Assembly (NCBI GenBank): GCA_003175865.1 | Contig: PSRF01000166.1 | Coordinates: forward strand, 1 to 15,904 | Reading direction: 5' to 3' | DNA: 15,904 nt | DNA from: Blastocatellia bacterium | GTDB lineage: Bacteria; Acidobacteriota; Blastocatellia; Pyrinomonadales; Pyrinomonadaceae | Shown: in pieces, positions 14,003 through 15,904 of the stretch | How the letters are laid out: every line of letters begins with the position of its first letter | Position numbering within the stretch: the first letter of the stretch is position 1 | Program-made: the position numbers and the translations under genes | Notes under the pieces: model-generated | Seen by the model: only the letters and a program-made list of their open reading frames with translations | What the model was told of the DNA's origin: nothing | The model's database searches: none

Positions 14003-14116
14003 CTATCCTTGTCTCTGCTTATGCTTTGGATTCACACAAATCACCCGCACCACGCCTTTGCGATGGATGATTTTGCACTTGTCGCACATCTTCTTTACGG
14101 ACGCACGGACTTTCAT
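14003..14116 (-). CDS. rpmJ: 50S ribosomal protein L36
   Basis: A 37-residue gene, easily missed because of its size. The translation begins [20 protein letters not shown] and ends [10 protein letters not shown]. It has the zinc-binding set C11, C14, C27 and H32 of the zinc-containing L36 form (CDKC, ICVNPKH). It lies between infA (26 bases upstream) and rpsM (12 bases downstream), its standard place. GGGG about 8-11 bases before the ATG serves as ribosome binding site. Length and sequence match the family closely. Confidence 0.98.
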   Translation of the reverse strand: MKVRASVKKMCDKCKIIHRKGVVRVICVNPKHKQRQG

Positions 14117-14142
14117 TACGTAACCCCTATCGAAAAATGATG

Positions 14143-14364
14143 TTATTTGTACCGGTAGGTAATACGCCCTCGATTCAAATCGTAAGGCGAAAGCTCTACC
14201 AAAACCCTGTCGCCGGGAAGAATGCGAATAAAATGCTTGCGCATTTTGCCTGAAATATGCGCGAGTACTTGGTGCTGGCTGTCTTCCAATTCAACCCGGA
14301 ACATAGCGTTAGGCAAGGTTTCCAGCACCTTCGCCATGACTTCTATAGCCTCTTCCTTCGCCAT
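14143..14364 (-). CDS. infA: Translation initiation factor IF-1
   Basis: IF-1 occupies the 30S A site during initiation and assists IF-2 and IF-3. It is a single S1-like OB fold of 73 residues: [20 protein letters not shown] at the start, [20 protein letters not shown] near 22-41, then [20 protein letters not shown] and the terminal [10 protein letters not shown]. The normal length is about 72. AGAGG precedes the ATG at very short spacing. It has its own promoter in the gap after map (14404-14432), so infA and the downstream ribosomal proteins can be transcribed independently of the adk-map part. Confidence 0.97.
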   Translation of the reverse strand: MAKEEAIEVMAKVLETLPNAMFRVELEDSQHQVLAHISGKMRKHFIRILPGDRVLVELSPYDLNRGRITYRYK

Positions 14365-14403
14365 ATCCTCTATCGAAAGTTTGGGCTCGCCGACAAACTG
14401 CGA

Positions 14404-14432
14404 ATGATAACATGCGGGTCTACCTTTGCCAA
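14404..14432 (-). promoter_or_regulatory. Sigma-70-type promoter upstream of infA
   Basis: Minus-strand TTGGCA (14427-14432, 5/6 to TTGACA) lies 17 bases from TATCAT (14404-14409, 5/6 to TATAAT). The predicted start near 14397 gives a leader of about 33 bases before the infA ATG. It sits in the 83-base gap after map, whose stop is at 14448. Confidence 0.7.
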
Positions 14433-14447
14433 GCCACGCTCAGCCTA

Positions 14448-15236
14448 TCAGTTACAGGTAGCGGGCTGTAATGCCGAGGTGTCAGCAGGAACGACGCGTG
14501 TGAGCACATCCGGACCGTCCTCTGTGATGGCGATCGTATGCTCCACATGGGCGCTGAGCTTGCCATCCAAAGTCACCACGGTCCAACCATCAGATAGGAC
14601 TTTCGTAAAATGACTGCCACGGTTAACCATTGGTTCGACCGCAAAAACGTAACCGACCTTGATCTTCGGCCCTAGTCCCGGTTTGCCATAATTCGGAATC
14701 TGGGGATCCTCGTGCATTCGCCTTCCTATGCCGTGGCCAACGTAATCCCGGACCACAGAATAACCATGTGACTCTGCATGGTGCTGCACCGCATGCCCGA
14801 TGTCTCCCAGATGATTTCCAGGTAGACATTGCTCAATCGCCAACTCAAGGCACTCTTTCGTTACGCGAATCAGCCGCTCGGACTCTGGATCAATGCGTCC
14901 GACCGCAACGGTAGTAGCCGTGTCTCCGACGTAACCTTCAAGCGTTGCACCGCAATCAATCGAGAAGATGTCACCCTCTTTGAGTTTGTAATTCGACGGG
15001 AAGCCGTGCACCACCTGTTCGTTAACTGACGCACAAATTGAATATGGAAAACCGTTGTATCCCTTGAATGTCGGCAATGCACCTCCGTCGCGGATCATCT
15101 TTTCGGCGGCACGGTCGATCTCCATTGTCGTGATGCCAGGCTCAACCATCGTTTTCAAATGCGCAAGCACCTGACCAACGAGCTGGCCCGCCGCTCGCAT
15201 CTTTTCAATTTCCCTTTTTGACTTCCCAATGATCAT
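14448..15236 (-). CDS. map: Methionine aminopeptidase, type I
   Basis: Map removes the initiator Met from nascent proteins at the ribosome. The protein is 262 residues of the pita-bread fold. All metal ligands are present: D94 (SIDCGA), D105 (GDTATT), H168 (VGHGIGR), E201 (VEPM) and E232 (VEHTI). The substrate-binding His is present at H77 (QVVHGFP). There is no N-terminal zinc-finger extension, so it is the type Ia form. Its ATG overlaps the adk stop by 4 bases (ATGA), a coupled arrangement typical of the secY-adk-map-infA segment of the spc operon. About 12 extra residues follow the conserved C-terminus. Confidence 0.97.
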   Translation of the reverse strand: MIIGKSKREIEKMRAAGQLVGQVLAHLKTMVEPGITTMEIDRAAEKMIRDGGALPTFKGYNGFPYSICASVNEQVVHGFPSNYKLKEGDIFSIDCGATLEGYVGDTATTVAVGRIDPESERLIRVTKECLELAIEQCLPGNHLGDIGHAVQHHAESHGYSVVRDYVGHGIGRRMHEDPQIPNYGKPGLGPKIKVGYVFAVEPMVNRGSHFTKVLSDGWTVVTLDGKLSAHVEHTIAITEDGPDVLTRVVPADTSALQPATCN

Positions 15237-15904
15237 GCGACGACTACAGGCTCCTCCGCGTTAATTATGCGCTCGATATCCCGATAGATCACTTCAACGT
15301 CAGCGGTCCCATCAACTATCCGCAGTAGATTCTTGTCACGATAAAAATCGATCAGCGGACGCGTTTGCTGTTCAAATGTTTCGAGCCTTGTTCTAACTGT
15401 TTCGGCATTGTCATCCTCACGAGTAATTAGCTTTGCGTCGGGATGCAGATCACAAACGTTATCATTGAGCGGAGGCTTGAAATAAACGTTATAGATTTCA
15501 TTACAGACAGGACAATTGCGACGCCCTGTCATTCGTTTTTCCAGTTGGTCTCTCGGAACATCAATAAGAATCGGCACAATCTCTTTTTGTTGTTCGAGGG
15601 CCAAAAGCTCCAGGCTCGCGGCCTGAGCAGGTGTCCGCGGAAAGCCGTCGAGAACATAACCGTGAGTGGCATCTTGTGCGGCAGTCCTTTCGCGAACAAT
15701 TCGAATAGTCAACTCGTCGGGCACCAACTCCCCGCGTTCCATGATCTCACGCAACTCTTGCGCAAGCGGAGTATTAGCATTCTTCAAAGATCTAAAGATA
15801 TCGCCCGTTGAAATCTGTGGAAGGTGCAGACGCTCTTGAAGCAAACGCGCCTGCGTACCTTTGCCAGCACCAGGCGCTCCCATCAGCACGATGATCTTGT
15901 ACAT
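15233..15904 (-). CDS. adk: Adenylate kinase (zinc LID form)
   Basis: Adk interconverts ATP plus AMP with two ADP and so balances the adenylate pool. The 223-residue long-form protein has the P-loop GAPGAGKGT (9-17), NMP-binding STGDIFR (32-38), DGFPRT (86-91), and a LID with zinc ligands C131, C134, C151 and H154 (CPVC ... CDLH). In most zinc-LID enzymes the fourth ligand is Cys or Asp, so the His is a less common variant; D156 could be an alternative ligand. The C-terminus is slightly extended (NAEEPVVVA). The ATG occupies the last three bases of the window, so the gene is complete but its upstream region, probably secY, is not visible. Confidence 0.97.
   Translation of the reverse strand: MYKIIVLMGAPGAGKGTQARLLQERLHLPQISTGDIFRSLKNANTPLAQELREIMERGELVPDELTIRIVRERTAAQDATHGYVLDGFPRTPAQAASLELLALEQQKEIVPILIDVPRDQLEKRMTGRRNCPVCNEIYNVYFKPPLNDNVCDLHPDAKLITREDDNAETVRTRLETFEQQTRPLIDFYRDKNLLRIVDGTADVEVIYRDIERIINAEEPVVVA

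Noticed and set aside
15443..15811. Open frame of 122 codons on the plus strand within adk
   Set aside because: Fully antisense to adk with no domain signal.

Overview
The window is a compact, ordinary-looking stretch of a bacterial chromosome. It carries 24 protein genes, no RNA genes, no mobile elements and no CRISPR array, and no gene-free stretch longer than about 165 bases. Base composition is roughly balanced. Gene content and style suggest a Gram-negative-type bacterium, and I favour an Acidobacteriota member of the Blastocatellia/Pyrinomonadales type. That is an inference from the gene order, the extended L17, the zinc-binding forms of S4, L36 and adenylate kinase, and the sigma-54 activator. 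A 16S or marker-gene placement would settle it.

Layout from left to right. Positions 2-2091 (+) hold rarA, cut at its 5' end by the window edge, translationally coupled to a methyltransferase-fold gene. Positions 2101-2844 (-) hold an HNH endonuclease followed by tatA, behind their own promoter. Positions 2923-3672 (-) hold comF. Positions 3739-8346 (-) hold a ribosome-assembly and housekeeping operon in the order rplU, rpmA, obgE, nadD, rsfS, a stand-alone sigma-54 activator, rlmH and a dksA-like gene. It has a clear sigma-70-type promoter in front of rplU and an intrinsic terminator after dksA. Positions 8426-10491 (-) hold accB-accC of fatty-acid synthesis. Positions 10622-15904 (-) hold the spc/alpha ribosomal end: adk, map, infA, rpmJ, rpsM, rpsK, rpsD, rpoA, rplQ, with an internal promoter before infA.

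Nearly everything on the minus strand serves growth: ribosome proteins, ribosome maturation (Obg, RsfS, RlmH), RNA polymerase alpha and a DksA-type polymerase regulator, NAD and adenylate supply, and the first step of fatty-acid synthesis.

The unusual signals lie mostly between genes. (1) Two inverted arrays of degenerate 7-base units between rpsK and rpsD could fold into a long hairpin in the ribosomal mRNA. (2) The accB leader has three mutually complementary segments arranged like a riboswitch or attenuator. (3) Hairpins followed by T-rich tracts sit only 11-18 bases before the start codons of accC, obgE and comF, suggesting that expression steps down inside operons. (4) A receiver-less sigma-54 activator is embedded in the ribosome-assembly operon. 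(5) L21 is short and L17 is long compared with the usual family forms. No convincingly new multi-gene system is visible.
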